64,000 bases of DNA. Origin: Salmonella enterica subsp. houtenae serovar Houten. Lineage in GTDB: Bacteria; Pseudomonadota; Gammaproteobacteria; Enterobacterales; Enterobacteriaceae. The notes beneath the pieces are model-generated. The model did not search any database, was not told the DNA's origin, and saw only the letters and a list, made by a program, of their open reading frames with translations. The position numbers and the translations under genes are program-made. Shown piece by piece: positions 8,597-17,944 of this stretch (positions within the stretch are counted from its first letter, which is position 1; each line of letters begins with the position of its first letter). The DNA lies in contig LS483478.1 in the NCBI GenBank assembly GCA_900478215.1, positions 682,001 through 746,000 of the forward strand, read 5' to 3'.

Positions 8597-9124
8597 ATGA
8601 ATACGTTATTACCCGCTTATAAAACTATTCGCGAGAGGCGCTACCGAGAAATTTCGGGTCTTTACTGGGAAGATTTTTATCCCGGTGATGTTTTTGAACA
8701 TCGTCCCGGTCGGACGGTACTGGACGCCGATAATGTGTGGTTTACCCTGCTCACTCTCAATGTACAGCCGGTCCATTTCGATGCGGCTTACGCCAGCAAA
8801 ACGGAATGGAAAAAGTTACTGGTTGATTCAACGTTCACTCTGGCGCTTTTAACCGGTATGAGCGTGCGTACTGTCAGCGCCAAAGTCGTGGCCAATCTTG
8901 GCTGGGATAAGGTACAAGCCGTTCATCCGGTTTTCGCAGGAGACACTCTTTATGCTGAAAGCACGGTACTCAGTAAACGTCTGTCAAATAGCCGTCCGGG
9001 ACAAGGCATCGTTACCGTCCGGACGTGCGGTATTAACCAGAATGGTGTAGAGGTCATGCGCTTCGAACGAACAATGTTAGTTTATTGCCGTGGATGCTCG
9101 CCTGAAGAAGATGCTGCTTATTGA
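8597..9124 (+). CDS. ripB: Itaconyl-CoA hydratase (MaoC-like)
   Basis: A 175-residue MaoC-type hotdog hydratase. The N-terminal GLYWEDFYPGDVFEHRPGRTV, then QPVHFDAAYA (hydratase Asp/His region) and a central GMSVRTVSAKVVANLGWDK segment match the MaoC dehydratase family, and the second half carries the hotdog strand pattern VHPVFAGDTLYAES. In this operon it would hydrate itaconyl-CoA (or mesaconyl-C4-CoA) to citramalyl-CoA. The ATG at 8597 is preferred over upstream in-frame starts because GAGGA precedes it and the upstream stretch overlaps the lyase gene. Confidence 0.87.
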   Translation: MNTLLPAYKTIRERRYREISGLYWEDFYPGDVFEHRPGRTVLDADNVWFTLLTLNVQPVHFDAAYASKTEWKKLLVDSTFTLALLTGMSVRTVSAKVVANLGWDKVQAVHPVFAGDTLYAESTVLSKRLSNSRPGQGIVTVRTCGINQNGVEVMRFERTMLVYCRGCSPEEDAAY

Positions 9125-9148
9125 GAAATCACACTGAGGTTTAGAGTC

Positions 9149-10474
9149 ATGATGAATGTTAATGCAGCGTATGCCGAAAAATGCGTGACGCCTGACGAGG
9201 CGGTTACTTTAATTACCCCCGGCAGTCACCTCTCTATGGGAATGTTTGCAGCAGAGCCGCCTGCTTTGCTGAATGCGCTGGCAAATCGAGTGAAAAGGGG
9301 GGAAATCAACGATCTGCGGGTTTACTGTTACGAAACAGCCAAAATTGCCGGGGACACCATTTTCCGTTATGAGCTAAGTGACTATATCCATCTCTACAGT
9401 ATGTTTATTACCGGTATCGAACGAGCTTTAATACGTCAGGGGATTGAGAGTGCCGGGCGTAAAATAATTAACTATGTTCCTTCACATTTTCATCAGGCAC
9501 CGCGATTACTGGCTGATGATATTGGTATTGATACTTTTATTCACACCGTGTCCCCCATGGATAAGTACGGGTATTTTTCTTTCGGAATCGGAAACGATTA
9601 TTCCACTCGGATCGCCAGGACAGCTAAAAAACTTATTGTCGAAGTAAATCAATATATGCCGCGTGTTACTGGCGAAGGTGCTGCAATCCATATTTCAGAA
9701 ATTGATGCCATCGTTGAAAACCATGTGCCTTTAATTGAACTACCAGTACGAACTGCCGTAGCTGAGGATATTGCTATCAGCCAGATTATCGCTTCTCTTG
9801 TGCCAGATGGCGCTTGTCTCCAGATGGGGGTCGGCGCATTACCGGAGCTCATTTGTAACGCGCTCAAGGACCATAATGATCTGGGCATCCATACAGAGGC
9901 ACTGAATCCGGGGTTGGTAAGTTTGGTTCAACAAGGCGTTGTCACCAACCAACGCAAAAATATTGACCGGGGAATGTCTGTTTTTACTTTTGCTATGGGC
10001 CAAAAGGATATGTATGACTATCTTAACGATAACCCCTCTTTTTTTAGCCGGCCTGTCGATTATGTTAACGATCCGGGGATCATTGCGCAAAATGAGAATG
10101 TTGTCTCCATCAACGCCACCTTACAAATCGATCTCACCGGCGCCTGTAACTCTGAGCATTTGTTTGGGCACCAGTACAGCGCTTCAGGAGGGCAACTGGA
10201 TTTTGTCAGAGGCGCATATGCGTCTAAAGGTGGCCGCTCCATTATTACGACACGCTCAACGGCTGTGAATGATACTATTTCTCGTATTGTTCCCCGCCTT
10301 GAGGGGCCTGTAACAACACCACGTACTGATACGCACTGGGTAGTCACTGAATTTGGTGCCGTAAACCTGAAAGGGCTCTCTTCAGCCGAGCGCGCGCTCA
10401 GGATCATTGAATTGGCGCATCCCAATTTTCGGCAGCAACTTAGAATAGATGCAAAGAAAATGCATCTGATTTAA
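9149..10474 (+). CDS. ripA: Itaconate CoA-transferase
   Basis: A 441-residue protein of the acetyl-CoA hydrolase/4-hydroxybutyrate CoA-transferase family. Glu250 in GIHTEALNPG aligns with the catalytic Glu that forms the glutamyl-CoA thioester in that family; GVGALPE and the C-terminal FGAVNLKGLS are also typical. It would transfer CoA from succinyl-CoA or acetyl-CoA to itaconate, the first step of the pathway completed by the two genes upstream. In many Salmonella a glyoxalase-like gene follows; here the sequence instead runs into AT-rich DNA and a decayed rhs element. Confidence 0.88.
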   Translation: MMNVNAAYAEKCVTPDEAVTLITPGSHLSMGMFAAEPPALLNALANRVKRGEINDLRVYCYETAKIAGDTIFRYELSDYIHLYSMFITGIERALIRQGIESAGRKIINYVPSHFHQAPRLLADDIGIDTFIHTVSPMDKYGYFSFGIGNDYSTRIARTAKKLIVEVNQYMPRVTGEGAAIHISEIDAIVENHVPLIELPVRTAVAEDIAISQIIASLVPDGACLQMGVGALPELICNALKDHNDLGIHTEALNPGLVSLVQQGVVTNQRKNIDRGMSVFTFAMGQKDMYDYLNDNPSFFSRPVDYVNDPGIIAQNENVVSINATLQIDLTGACNSEHLFGHQYSASGGQLDFVRGAYASKGGRSIITTRSTAVNDTISRIVPRLEGPVTTPRTDTHWVVTEFGAVNLKGLSSAERALRIIELAHPNFRQQLRIDAKKMHLI

Positions 10475-11112
10475 AAGTAGATTAATACTATTTTTAAATT
10501 TAGTACCCCAAAAATTGACGATGAACCCATGCTACAGGTTCAAAGGCTCAATGCCAGAACAGGAAAGAGCCTTTTAAATAAAAAATAAATCATACATATT
10601 GATTTTATGCCTTTTATTTTTACATGAAATGGATATCACCAGGCATATGGATATATGAATTATTACCTGATTGCATGGTGTTATCTAAGATGGAGGCTGT
10701 TTTATTATTATTTTTTTGCAATGGTTCAAATATTTATTTTGCTTCAACGATGTGTTTTTTAATTCATTCTCTGGTATTTTCATTTTTATCCATTGTGCAT
10801 TGTAAGCCTGCAAAATGTGTTAAAACTAATTTTATTAACATCAACACTGAATTTTACCGAAGAGATGTTATTACATTCTCTATTTTTTTGTAATATCTTC
10901 GGCTTCAATATGTCTTTGCCATGCTGTAAGAGCAATTCTTACAATAGAAAATCCCTCAATTATTATATAGTGAGTATGCACTTCTTAAACAGAACCCATA
11001 CCTGCGCCGAGTATAGCTGTAATAGCTTCTGACATTAGCTCAGCTATTTAATTTATGATGTTATCAGAACTGCCGGCAATAAAATTCTTTAAGATATTGC
11101 CAATTTTGGTAA
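10475..11112. other. AT-rich gene-free stretch after the itaconate operon
   Basis: About 640 bp, strongly AT-rich. It holds a terminator at 10542-10574 and otherwise no coding signature I can support. The small open frames here are Phe/Ile/Cys-rich and lack ribosome-binding sites. The glyoxalase-like gene found here in other SPI-13 versions is absent, so this is probably an island junction. Confidence 0.6.
10542..10574 (+). terminator. Terminator of the itaconate operon
   Basis: An 8-bp stem, AAAGGCTC / GAGCCTTT, with a 17-nt loop is followed by TAAATAAAAAATAAA. It lies 68 bp after the CoA-transferase stop codon. The T tract is short, so strength is uncertain. Confidence 0.5.
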
Positions 11113-11774
11113 TTATTTTAGTTGAATCTTCTTTAACATAGGCCCTGGTTGTTGAACATTAGGAATCCCGGGAATCTGTCGGTGAATATAATCGGTTGGA
11201 TTTGATATTCCAGCATTTTTCATTTGAGCTATAAATTCTGGATCATTCATCCTCGCCTGAGTAATCAAATGGTGATCCCTCATTGATGCAGGACCATAGC
11301 GATCTCGCCAAGTGGAGGTCGTTCTGGACATACCACCGGCAGTAGTACCTGTTAGTTAGTCCTAACGGATCGATCCATCCCAATGGATTCGGCGCATACT
11401 GGTAGGTATTTATTCCACCTTTCTGCCCGATTGGGTCAGCACACAGATACTGTCCGGTCTCTGCATCATAGTACCGGAACCGGTTATAGTAAAACCCCGA
11501 TCCTTCATCTTCGTACTCTCCCGGAAAACGCAGGCGGCAGGCGGCAGGCGGGGGCGTCTTACCTGTTCCGGCTTTCATCCCGGCCCCAGAGTTGCTGTTT
11601 ATCCCGCCAGACGAGGGTGCTATCCTCGGTCAGCAGCTCCTGAACACGCCCGGCCGTATCTTTGTTACAGGCGCAGGAACTGACATTACGCGCGCAAATG
11701 AAGCGCTGGAGCGCCGTTCCGGAATGCCCGTTAACATCAGCGCGGACATGCCAGGTCTTTAAATATCCGGCCAC
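11113..11774 (-). pseudogene. Decayed rhs C-terminal fragment
   Basis: Three reading frames together spell the end of an Rhs protein. The first part (from 11774) reads ...AGRVQELLTEDSTLVW and RDKQQLWGRDE. After a frame change comes the Rhs core boundary RFRYYDAETGQYLCADPIG and PNPLGWIDPLGL. After another frame change near 11345 comes a variable tip, MSRTTSTWRDRYGPASMRD followed by HHLITQ. The HHL motif and downstream spacing resemble HNH/AHH-type nuclease toxin tips, but the domain is too short to judge. The upstream shell-forming repeats are missing and at least two frameshifts are present, so it is inactive. No immunity gene is evident. Confidence 0.8.
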
Positions 11775-12467
11775 ATTGCTGGCTATTATGGCTGGATTAT
11801 CTGTATTGTTTCTTGCAGACCGGATAAGGCGCTTATTCCGCCATCCGGCAAAATGACTTCAGGTTTATCAGCAAGTTGACGTCTGTTTAAACACCGGTTT
11901 TTTGAGCCACACTCCTTTGGGGAGCCGGAAACCTCTTCGATTATCGTATAAGGCGATAATATCGTTATAAAAATGACAGGACCTCATTAAAAAGTCATCC
12001 TTTAAAAGGATATGGGCATCCATTGCAATTTTTTTAGAACAAAAATGTGCAGCTAAAAATAAAATTCGCGGATGCTATGGCGTAGATTAATTAAGTGTCA
12101 GCAGGCCTTTTTTCTCATGATACAAACAATGGGGCAATAGATGATTATGTGATAATTAAGGCGGGGGAATTAAGGCGGAGAGTATGAAAATACCCCCGGT
12201 AGAGACTGTGTCACATCTGTTTTTAAATTAAGTGAGTGAGATCTGGATATGAATTGACTGGCGTTATAGCAGGAGGGTTTTTGTTTTGCTTAATCAATGG
12301 GTTATTTCAGTAAAGATATCATGGTTGCGGAGGATGCCGTAGCCCATTCTCACTCTTTAATTTCCATAATAAAACCAAAGGGATCTGCCCAAAGATAAAC
12401 GTGCTGGCAGATTTTTATTATTTTCACGCGAATAAAACGTATTAATTACGTTATAAAGGACATTATT
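11775..12467. other. Gene-free stretch before the TccC-like gene
   Basis: About 690 bp with no supported gene. A REP-like hairpin lies at 11820-11848. The right half is AT-rich and presumably holds the promoter of the TccC-like gene; AAAGGA lies before its start codon. Confidence 0.55.
11820..11848. repeat. REP-like palindrome
   Basis: CCGGATAAGGCG and CGCCATCCGG flank a short loop; this is the enterobacterial repetitive extragenic palindrome pattern. Confidence 0.65.
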
Positions 12468-15335
12468 ATGAGTACACCTGATTATAGTAAAACGCCGGCG
12501 ATAGCGGTATATGATAACCGCCATTTGGCCGTACGTACCCTCGAGTGGTGTCGCCATCCGGACACGCCACAGACGACGGAGATCCGGCCCACCCGCTGTC
12601 AGTATGATGCGCGTGGCTTTTTATCACACAGCGCAGACCCCCGACTGGCGGCTACCGGACTGAATAATTTTGCCTGTGATTACGACCTGGGGGGGAAAGC
12701 GCTGCGCACCTGCAGCGCTGATGCCGGGACGTCCCTGATGCTGAGTGATGCTGCCGGCCGCGCTGTACTGGGGATGAGTGGTCTGGTGGAGACGGCGTCA
12801 GGCAGTATGGATATGAGCAGAGCGGTGACCACCCGACGGCAGTACGAGGGCAGCAGTCTGCCAGGACGTCTGCTCAGCATAGCTGAGCAGGTCAGCGGCA
12901 GGCCGGAACGAGTGACGGAACGGCTGCTCTGGTCGGAAAGCGGCGCGGAGGCAGGCGCGAACAATCTGGCAGGGGCGTGTATCAGGCACTACGATCCGTC
13001 AGGATGCGTCGAAACTGGCAGTATAGCGCTTAGCGGGCTGGCGCTCTCGGTGACGCGGTGGCTGATGAAAGATGATGAGGCGGAGGCTGACTGGCAGGGG
13101 GATGACCGCAGGGAGTGGGATGCACAGCTGGACGGCGTAACCTATGCCACCCTGAGCCAGGGCGATGCGGCTGGAAGAGTGGTGGGTATCACCGACGCAG
13201 TGGGCAACAGGCAGCGGACGGCGCTGGACATAGCGGGAATGCCAGCAGGCCGCTGGCTGACGGTGAACGGGGAGGAGCAGGTTATTGTCAGGTCGACCAC
13301 CCGAAGCGCCGCTGGACAAGTATTGCTGGAGGAGCACGGCAATGGGGTGGTGGTAAGCCGGGAGTATGAACCACAGACGCAGCGACTGGACAGGATAAAA
13401 ACAGAACGCCCGGCAGGGCATCCGCAGGGAGCAGGAGTACTTCAGGATCTGCGTTATGAATATGACCCGGTGGGCAACGTAAAATGTGTTCGCAATGACG
13501 CAGAAGAAACCCGGTTCTGGCGCAACCAGCAAGTGGAGCCGGAGAACCAGTACGGCTATGACAGTCTCTACCAGCTGGTTAGCGCGAGCGGGCGGGAAAA
13601 AGTTAATTTAGGCCAGCAAAACCGTTCCTTCTTCCCCGCTGACAGTATCTCCTGTACCTGTTATCTACGCACCTATACCTACGACAGTGGCAACAACCTG
13701 AGCCGGATACGACACAGCGCGCCGGGAAGTGGCAACTGTCACACGACAGATATCACCATCAGCGACCGCAGTAACCGGGCCGTATTGCGTTCCCTGGCGG
13801 CGACGCCGGCAGAGGTGGAAATGCATTTTGGCCCGGGAGGGGAACAGCTTCAGCTTCAGCCTGGCCAGGCGCTGGCATGGACGGCGCGCAGGGAGTTGTT
13901 GCAGGTGACGCCGGTGGAGCGTGAGGGAGCGCAGGACGATTGGGAATATTATCGTTACGACGCGAGAAGCCAGCGCGTGGTGAAGGTAAGCCGGCGGCAG
14001 ACCGGGAGCGGAACACAGACACAACGGGTGGTATACCTGCCGGGGCTGGAGCTACGAACGAAAAGCAGCGGAGAAAGCCTGCAGACAGTGGTAGCGGGTA
14101 ACGTGCGGTTGTTGCACTGGGAGAGTGGAAAACCGGAGGGGCTTAATAATGACGGGCTGCGTTACAGCTACGATAACCTGACAGGAAACTGTGGGCTTGA
14201 GGTGGATGAGGATGGCTGCATCATTAGCGCGGAGGAATACTACCCCTACGGGGGAACGTCGCTCTGGACCGGACGTGGCGAAACGGAAGCAGACTATAAA
14301 ACGGTGCGCTATTCAGGCAAAGAGCAGGACGCGACAGGACTGTATTACTATGGTTATCGGTATTATCAGCCGTGGGCGGGAAGGTGGACGAGCGCAGATC
14401 CTGCAGGGGCGGTGGACGGCCTGAACCTGTACCGCATGTGCCGGAATAATCCGGTGACGTTCAGGGACAGCAACGGTTTGCTGACGGAGATGGAAATCCT
14501 GTTTCTGAAGTTCATGGTCAGGGATTACAGGGATCTAACCGGCAAAGATCTTGGGTTGATAATGCACAATATCGTGAGATTAAACGATGATGAAGCGGCA
14601 GAGCTCCGTAGCCGGATAGAAAATATGTCCCCGAGATCTGCGGCAAGTACATTCGATATGAGTACGGATCCTGCTCCCATCCACGAGTGGCTTGCCAGCT
14701 TTCAGGAAACTCGCCTGGAATGGCAACGTCCTGACGATAATGCAGCATTGCCGGCGCCTGCATTAACATCTGGTGATGACCTGCCCAAAGCGGGAAACTC
14801 AAAGATACCCCTTCCAGCGATTACACCGGAATTGCTGATGTCTCAATTTCCTGATATGTCCGACGCCGACAGGCAGGCCCTGGAATATATAGCGGACCCT
14901 GAAAACTTTTCCCATGTTTTACATTCTGATGGCACGGTTCTATCTGTCAGTGAGAACGGGCCTGCGGCTCATTTTAAAAATACCTATATACCACATACAT
15001 GGACATTTAAATATAATTTTAAATCACCTGGAGAGGATTATCCTTATTTTGCCAGCCATGTCGCGCAATATCAGTATGTGCTGGCAGCAGTCGCTGGTGG
15101 ATGGATAGGACAGATGCCAGTAACGTTGATCAGGGATAATGTCATTAATCAGGCTACATTAAATAACACTGAAGGGTTGAAGGGCGAGGAGTTAAAGACG
15201 GCTTTTCTTAATAACACGCAAAATGGAAAATCTACCGCTAAGATTTTGGAGGCTTTTAATCTTGAAGCCACGTCAGTTAAAGTGGAAGAAATTGATGGAG
15301 ATGCCAATTTTTATGTAAATTTAAAGCGTAAATAA
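12468..15335 (+). CDS. TccC-like Rhs-repeat toxin with variable C-terminus
   Basis: A 955-residue protein resembling the C component of Tc (toxin complex) toxins. The N-terminus (TPAIAVYDNRHLAVRTLEW, then TRCQYDARGFLSHSADPRL) is the TccC-type opening, followed by many YD/Rhs repeats and the core-closing YYYGYRYYQPWAGRWTSADP. Residues 659-672 (RNNPVTFRDSNGLL) match the conserved boundary where TccC proteins cut themselves. The remaining ~285 residues (671-955) are a separate, lower-GC domain that I do not recognise and that is the likely toxic cargo. No TcA or TcB partner gene is in the window, so its delivery route is unclear. Neighbouring T6SS cargo genes run in the opposite direction. Confidence 0.82.
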   Translation: MSTPDYSKTPAIAVYDNRHLAVRTLEWCRHPDTPQTTEIRPTRCQYDARGFLSHSADPRLAATGLNNFACDYDLGGKALRTCSADAGTSLMLSDAAGRAVLGMSGLVETASGSMDMSRAVTTRRQYEGSSLPGRLLSIAEQVSGRPERVTERLLWSESGAEAGANNLAGACIRHYDPSGCVETGSIALSGLALSVTRWLMKDDEAEADWQGDDRREWDAQLDGVTYATLSQGDAAGRVVGITDAVGNRQRTALDIAGMPAGRWLTVNGEEQVIVRSTTRSAAGQVLLEEHGNGVVVSREYEPQTQRLDRIKTERPAGHPQGAGVLQDLRYEYDPVGNVKCVRNDAEETRFWRNQQVEPENQYGYDSLYQLVSASGREKVNLGQQNRSFFPADSISCTCYLRTYTYDSGNNLSRIRHSAPGSGNCHTTDITISDRSNRAVLRSLAATPAEVEMHFGPGGEQLQLQPGQALAWTARRELLQVTPVEREGAQDDWEYYRYDARSQRVVKVSRRQTGSGTQTQRVVYLPGLELRTKSSGESLQTVVAGNVRLLHWESGKPEGLNNDGLRYSYDNLTGNCGLEVDEDGCIISAEEYYPYGGTSLWTGRGETEADYKTVRYSGKEQDATGLYYYGYRYYQPWAGRWTSADPAGAVDGLNLYRMCRNNPVTFRDSNGLLTEMEILFLKFMVRDYRDLTGKDLGLIMHNIVRLNDDEAAELRSRIENMSPRSAASTFDMSTDPAPIHEWLASFQETRLEWQRPDDNAALPAPALTSGDDLPKAGNSKIPLPAITPELLMSQFPDMSDADRQALEYIADPENFSHVLHSDGTVLSVSENGPAAHFKNTYIPHTWTFKYNFKSPGEDYPYFASHVAQYQYVLAAVAGGWIGQMPVTLIRDNVINQATLNNTEGLKGEELKTAFLNNTQNGKSTAKILEAFNLEATSVKVEEIDGDANFYVNLKRK

Positions 15336-15581
15336 TATATCTGGTTACCCAGGGTTAATTGTTTATGATAAAAGTATGGGGTGATGCAATATCATTGCAT
15401 AATCAAGGGGTATCTGTATTTATAAATATAGACTGTAATAATATGATTTTTCTGGCAACTCATGTTAACTTTTAATGGACTCTTTGCGCCAGTTTCCCAC
15501 TTGCTCAGAGTATGGCATGTTATTGCCAGAAAAGCATGTCGCCTGCTTTATAGTCGTAATAGCCTGAGCGGATAGCGCTAT
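15336..15581. other. Short AT-rich gap after the TccC-like gene
   Basis: About 250 bp. A 36-codon frame (15365-15475) is present but has no clear ribosome-binding site and no recognisable similarity, so no immunity gene for the TccC-like toxin can be supported here. Confidence 0.4.
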
Positions 15582-15809
15582 CTGATCTCCTCTTCCGTCA
15601 CTTTTCCGTCCTGGTCGCTGTCCATCCTTACCATCAGTTCACGGTAAAAGGGCGGCACCTGCTCGTACCATTCATCGCCCTGTGCTGCTGACTGATTTTC
15701 ATGCTATATCCTTATTGGGAAAATATTCTCTGGACTTGTGGTGGCACCAAGTCCTGCGGGGGGGATTAAACGCGTCCTGGACGTTTTTCGTGGCGACTCC
15801 GCATCTTCC
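15582..15809 (-). pseudogene. Decayed third copy of vgrG 3' end / effector
   Basis: Two blocks are near-copies of the intact cluster to the right. Bases 15582-15688 match the EF-hand segment of the 773-aa effector gene (19650-19756). Bases ~15692-15809 match the effector start codon and the vgrG 3' end (21086-21203). The two are joined directly, so about 1.3 kb of effector sequence was lost, and the join puts the EF-hand segment out of frame with the preserved ATGAAAATCAG start. It is therefore the fossil of another vgrG-effector unit. Confidence 0.78.
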
Positions 15810-16018
15810 CACGCCCGAAACGTCATCACTTTTCTGCTCGTACTCTTCGTAGAAGATTTTCTCTTAGTACTGAGCATCAGTCCATAATCATTAATTCCAC
15901 CCCTGATGGTAGTTTGTTAAACAAATCGATTACTCTCTCACCATCCATAAATACCTATATGCCTTCAAATTAAAATTTAATATTCATGCTAAACATTTCC
16001 AGCAATTTATGAACTCCA
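15810..16018. other. Gap beyond the decayed effector copy
   Basis: About 210 bp with no gene and no recognised signal; it separates the decayed copy from the frameshifted immunity gene. Confidence 0.4.
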
Positions 16019-16878
16019 CTAAAAACCATAATTTTTAAGTATATAATCTTTTATAGTGCTAGCATTTTTATATTCAAATGGTTTTTTTTCTGAGCTATAC
16101 CCTGATAAGCTAGAATCTTTATTCAATATTTCATTAGCACGTATGATGCCATTTTTATCATATATATAAGCATATGTTTTATAATAGCCACCTTCTCCCA
16201 TTACATCCCCCCAAGATATTAAACTAATGATATTCATTATGGATTTTATTTTCATAAAAAAAACCGTCCGAACAAAAGGAGCCTTATTATTATTATTTTT
16301 AATTGAATCAACGATATTCTCACCATTAACATCAGTGCGTACAAGCTTTAAAAAATCGTCTCTAATATATTTAATCGTAATATTGCCAGCATCTTTTAGA
16401 TAAAATGGTCCTTGTTCAATAGACTCAAAATCCACAATATAGTCTTTATTAGTTAAAGGATCTTTTTTTATGCCCCCCCCATACGATTACATACTGAGCT
16501 ATTCAAATTAATATGGTCAATCCATTTATTCTCCATGCGACTATATGATTTAGCAAACAATATATTTAATTGACCATCTAACGCATATATATTATCAAAT
16601 ATTAACACTCCATCTTCCGTGGCTGAGCTCATACCTAATCTAACGCCAAAAGCTTCGCCCCAACCACAGGAAAAATTATAATATTGCCTTACAGTAACAT
16701 TATTAGAGTTGCCTTCCAGAGCTATGTCAACATTCCTTATTCTATGAGCATCTTCTATATGCAATGTGTAATAGATGACACCATCAAAATTATCTGAAGG
16801 AGCTACTTTAAACTCCATTGAATATGAATAATTACCAAAAAATAACAATGTTAATATTATTAGATTATAGTATTTCAT
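16019..16878 (-). pseudogene. Frameshifted exported immunity candidate for the GH19 tip
   Basis: Two adjacent frames make one protein if the run of eight G (read on the minus strand; C8 at 16473-16480) is nine or six. The first part (from 16878) begins with a signal peptide, MKYYNLIILTLLFFGNYSYS, and ends NRMGGA-stop at the run. The second part continues GIKKDPLTNKDYIVDFESIE and ends at 16019, for a total of about 286 residues. It overlaps the 3' end of the upstream GH19 tip gene by 14 bp, which suggests translational coupling and an immunity role in the periplasm, where a peptidoglycan hydrolase would act. It may be a true pseudogene, a phase-variable gene or a sequencing error. No family was recognised. 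Confidence 0.7.
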
Positions 16879-17803
16879 CAAAAACACCATCCTGAATAAA
16901 TCTCATTAAATTATTATATCTATCAGCATAATGATTATCATAAAGATTAACAATCCGGGTTATCGAATCTGATACATCTCGACTAATACCATTATCAGCT
17001 CTACTATATAAATTATTATAATCCCAAAAATATAAAGCAGACCTTGCTGCGTATACTATTTCAAGCAAAAGGTCCGGATTCAATTCAAAATCAACATATT
17101 CCCCCCAAACCTTCTCATGATAAACTGTAAAAGATCTGTAGTTATTCCTGAATGTCAATTGTTTCATTCCTCTTCCACGATAACGCCACCCATCCCCACT
17201 AGCTATATCATTGTTTCCCTCTCGCCCACCATATGCCCTATTTGCAATATTTTGTTTATTTGCCGCCTGTCTTCCAGGAATATAACCATCTATTTGTGCA
17301 TGTTGAGAATGGTTTCTATAATATGAAAACTTATCTATCAAGACTTGTGGCCTATAATTAAACCCTTCATTTAAATTAAAAGCCGACCCAACTTCTTGAT
17401 ATATTTGAGCAAAAAAATGATACAATCTATTCTTAGTATTAATACGGCATTTCTCAAATTTATTCGAAAATTCTTCAGCTACCACATCAAGGACAGAATC
17501 AGAAACATTTCCTGAATTAGTCCAAATTCTCCTGAGCATCTGTCGTGTTATTTTTGATTTACCTTTAATCGCATCCAAAAACACCACCGGATGAAAATGC
17601 CACACTGGCTCATCATTATTAAATGGCGGCACCCCGCTCATCCACTCCAGATCTGACTGCCACTTCTCACAGTATGCCGTTTCCTCTGTGTCCAGATCCT
17701 TGTAGAACTCTTCCCACCGCCCCGTCGAGCGACCGCCGCACCACTCGCTGTGGTGTTTTATCACCAGCCGGTTCACCACATGCCTCACCAGCGGGTCACG
17801 CAC
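16865..17803 (-). CDS. Displaced GH19 lysozyme-like effector tip (orphan module)
   Basis: 312 residues. Residues 1-76 are almost identical to residues ~487-563 of the full-length effector upstream; after VVFL the sequence diverges completely. Residues ~120-265 fit a GH19 chitinase/lysozyme fold: FFAQIYQEVG, GDGWRYRGRGMKQLTFRNNY and YAARSALYFW. Glu137 is the expected catalytic acid, but the usual His before it is Gln. A TAG stop lies just before the shared block, so no full N-terminus is present. Translation could begin only at GTG (17803), which lacks a close ribosome-binding site. It looks like a silent alternative C-terminus comparable to orphan rhs tips, with its immunity gene just after it. 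Confidence 0.75.
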   Translation of the reverse strand: MRDPLVRHVVNRLVIKHHSEWCGGRSTGRWEEFYKDLDTEETAYCEKWQSDLEWMSGVPPFNNDEPVWHFHPVVFLDAIKGKSKITRQMLRRIWTNSGNVSDSVLDVVAEEFSNKFEKCRINTKNRLYHFFAQIYQEVGSAFNLNEGFNYRPQVLIDKFSYYRNHSQHAQIDGYIPGRQAANKQNIANRAYGGREGNNDIASGDGWRYRGRGMKQLTFRNNYRSFTVYHEKVWGEYVDFELNPDLLLEIVYAARSALYFWDYNNLYSRADNGISRDVSDSITRIVNLYDNHYADRYNNLMRFIQDGVFDEIL

Positions 17804-17834
17804 GACCAGTGCCTGCCTGATCTCCTCTTCCGTC
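17576..17834 (-). repeat. 259-bp repeat, orphan copy
   Basis: This block matches 19408-19666 over its full length with no gaps and only about three mismatches that I could find. It ends within the EF-hand region on one side and at the start of the variable GH19 domain on the other, so recombination between the copies would swap the C-terminal domains. Confidence 0.9.
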
Positions 17835-17944
17835 TATCACTTACGCGGTCCATTCTATTTATAGATAACGGTAAAGCATCCATTATCACGTCTCATAAAG
17901 TAATTTTCATTTAAATTTATATTACCTTCTTACACATAAATTTT

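Noticed and set aside
10624..11032. Two overlapping small frames after the itaconate operon
   Set aside because: They are AT-rich, Phe/Ile/Cys-rich, lack ribosome-binding sites and show no similarity to the glyoxalase-like gene expected here.
15365..15475. 36-codon frame directly after the TccC-like gene, considered as an immunity gene
   Set aside because: It has no ribosome-binding site and is shorter than known immunity proteins; Tc-type toxins usually need none.
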